Origin: Scardovia inopinata JCM 12537
GTDB taxonomy: Bacteria; Actinomycetota; Actinomycetes; Actinomycetales; Bifidobacteriaceae
Assembly: GCF_001042695.1 (NCBI RefSeq)
Contig: NZ_AP012334.1
Coordinates: forward strand, 806,001 to 870,000
Length of the DNA stretch: 64,000 nucleotides
Direction of reading: 5' to 3'
Numbering within the stretch: position 1 is the first letter of the stretch; every line of letters starts with the position of its first letter. Positions 63,427 to 64,000 of this stretch are shown here, one piece after another. The position numbers and the translations under genes were made by a program. The notes under the pieces are model-generated. The model saw nothing but the letters and a program-made list of their open reading frames with translations, searched no databases and had not been told where the DNA came from.

Positions 63427-64000
63427 ATGTCCAGAATCAGACACCGACTACTCGCGGCCACGACACTGCTACTCGCCATGCTCACCGTCACGCCCAGCGC
63501 TATGGCCGACATGCATGGAATCGACGTGAGCGGCTGGCAGTCTCCGACCGTCACCTGCACCGCCGACTACGACTTCGCCGTGGTCAAGGCCACGCAAGGC
63601 ACCGGCTTCACCAACGGGTACATGACCAGCCAGGACAACTGCGTGCGACAACGAGGCAAGAGCCTCGGCTTCTACCACTACGCCGGCGGCGGCAACGTGA
63701 CCGCCGAAGCCGACTACTTCGTCAACACCGTGCGCCCCTACATCGGCCGAGCGGTCCTCGTGCTCGATTGGGAGGGCTACCAGAACGCCGCATGGGGCAA
63801 CTCCAACTGGGTGCGCGCCTTCGTCAACCACGTCCACGCGAGGACCGACGTATGTCCGCTCGTCTACACGTCCGCCGCCTACCTGTACCAGATCCCGGCC
63901 GACGTGCGCAGCCACTGCGGCCTATGGGTCGCGCAGTACGCCAACAACAACGCGACCGGGTACCAGACGAGACCGTGGAACTATGGGCGCTACGGCGAGG
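63427..64000 (+). CDS. GH25 lysozyme-type endolysin (3' truncated by window edge)
   Basis: The endolysin cuts the glycan of peptidoglycan to release phage. The first ~27 residues form a Sec signal peptide (RIRHRLLAATTLLLAMLTVT, then PSAMA). The GH25 domain follows: HGIDVSGWQ with a catalytic Asp, VVKATQGTGF, FYHYA and VLDWEG with the Asp/Glu pair. ATG 63427 is preceded by AAAGG. The gene runs off the window, so cell-wall-binding repeats expected at the C-terminus cannot be seen. Confidence 0.9.
   Translation, partial: MSRIRHRLLAATTLLLAMLTVTPSAMADMHGIDVSGWQSPTVTCTADYDFAVVKATQGTGFTNGYMTSQDNCVRQRGKSLGFYHYAGGGNVTAEADYFVNTVRPYIGRAVLVLDWEGYQNAAWGNSNWVRAFVNHVHARTDVCPLVYTSAAYLYQIPADVRSHCGLWVAQYANNNATGYQTRPWNYGRYGE

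Overview
The window is a 64 kb piece of an actinobacterial chromosome, most likely a Bifidobacteriaceae member with moderate GC (about 50% by eye). The evidence is gene content and order: a fused cytidylate kinase/Der GTPase, a pyrBI-C-F-K-D-E operon, uvrA-uvrC-rapZ-whiA-pgk-tpiA-secG, tal/tkt beside hrcA-dnaJ, thrS-pgsA-acyltransferase-pimA-yebC-ruvCAB-yajC-apt, and purH followed by a DUF3017 protein. The species cannot be named from the sequence alone.

Layout of the chromosomal part (1 to about 54,620). 1-6276: end of an ABC exporter, TrmI, a SixA-like phosphatase and GlnE. 6289-8415: a CPA1 Na+/H+ antiporter on the minus strand. 8596-15101: de novo pyrimidine operon (all steps from carbamoyl phosphate to OMP and UMP). 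15130-17764: LysR regulator and ABC-F protein, minus strand. 18002-28021: DNA repair (uvrA, uvrC), rapZ, whiA, then glycolysis (pgk, tpiA) and secG. 28323-31654: transaldolase and transketolase, the core of the bifid shunt, minus strand, with a strong promoter before tkt. 31805-34344: a CIRCE operator, a small leader ORF, hrcA and dnaJ. 34394-36225: fructosamine kinase-like and PAC2 proteins. 36422-36807: four tRNAs (Gly, Cys, Val, Val). 36964-42061: thrS and a phosphatidylinositol mannoside-type membrane lipid cluster. 42121-50066: yebC, the Holliday junction genes ruvC/ruvAB with a LexA box, yajC, apt, a DUF6350 membrane protein, purH and DUF3017. 50288-54525: aquaporin, rluB-type pseudouridine synthase and cmk-der.

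From about 54,625 to the window end lies a GC-rich prophage inserted at a tRNA-Pro locus; it continues past the right edge. It is badly decayed. An attP-like site with six short direct repeats surrounds an intact tRNA-Pro, and a truncated tRNA-Pro copy sits 210 bp upstream. A minus-strand zinc-ribbon/HTH gene has lost its N-terminus and abuts the last ~110 codons of a large terminase. The portal gene is frameshifted. The start of the major capsid gene is fused in frame to the end of a tail gene, so the capsid, connectors, tail tube and tape measure are missing. Still present are a MuF head protein with a C-terminal papain-fold (Tox-PL) toxin domain that is itself frameshifted, a small candidate immunity gene, an AT-rich GIY-YIG-like cargo gene with its own terminator, a scaffold gene, a collagen-like tail fibre, a small membrane protein and a secreted GH25 endolysin.

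The most interesting part is 57,262-60,352: a phage-borne polymorphic toxin, a possible immunity partner and an unrelated AT-rich cargo gene, all kept in a prophage that has lost most of its virion genes.
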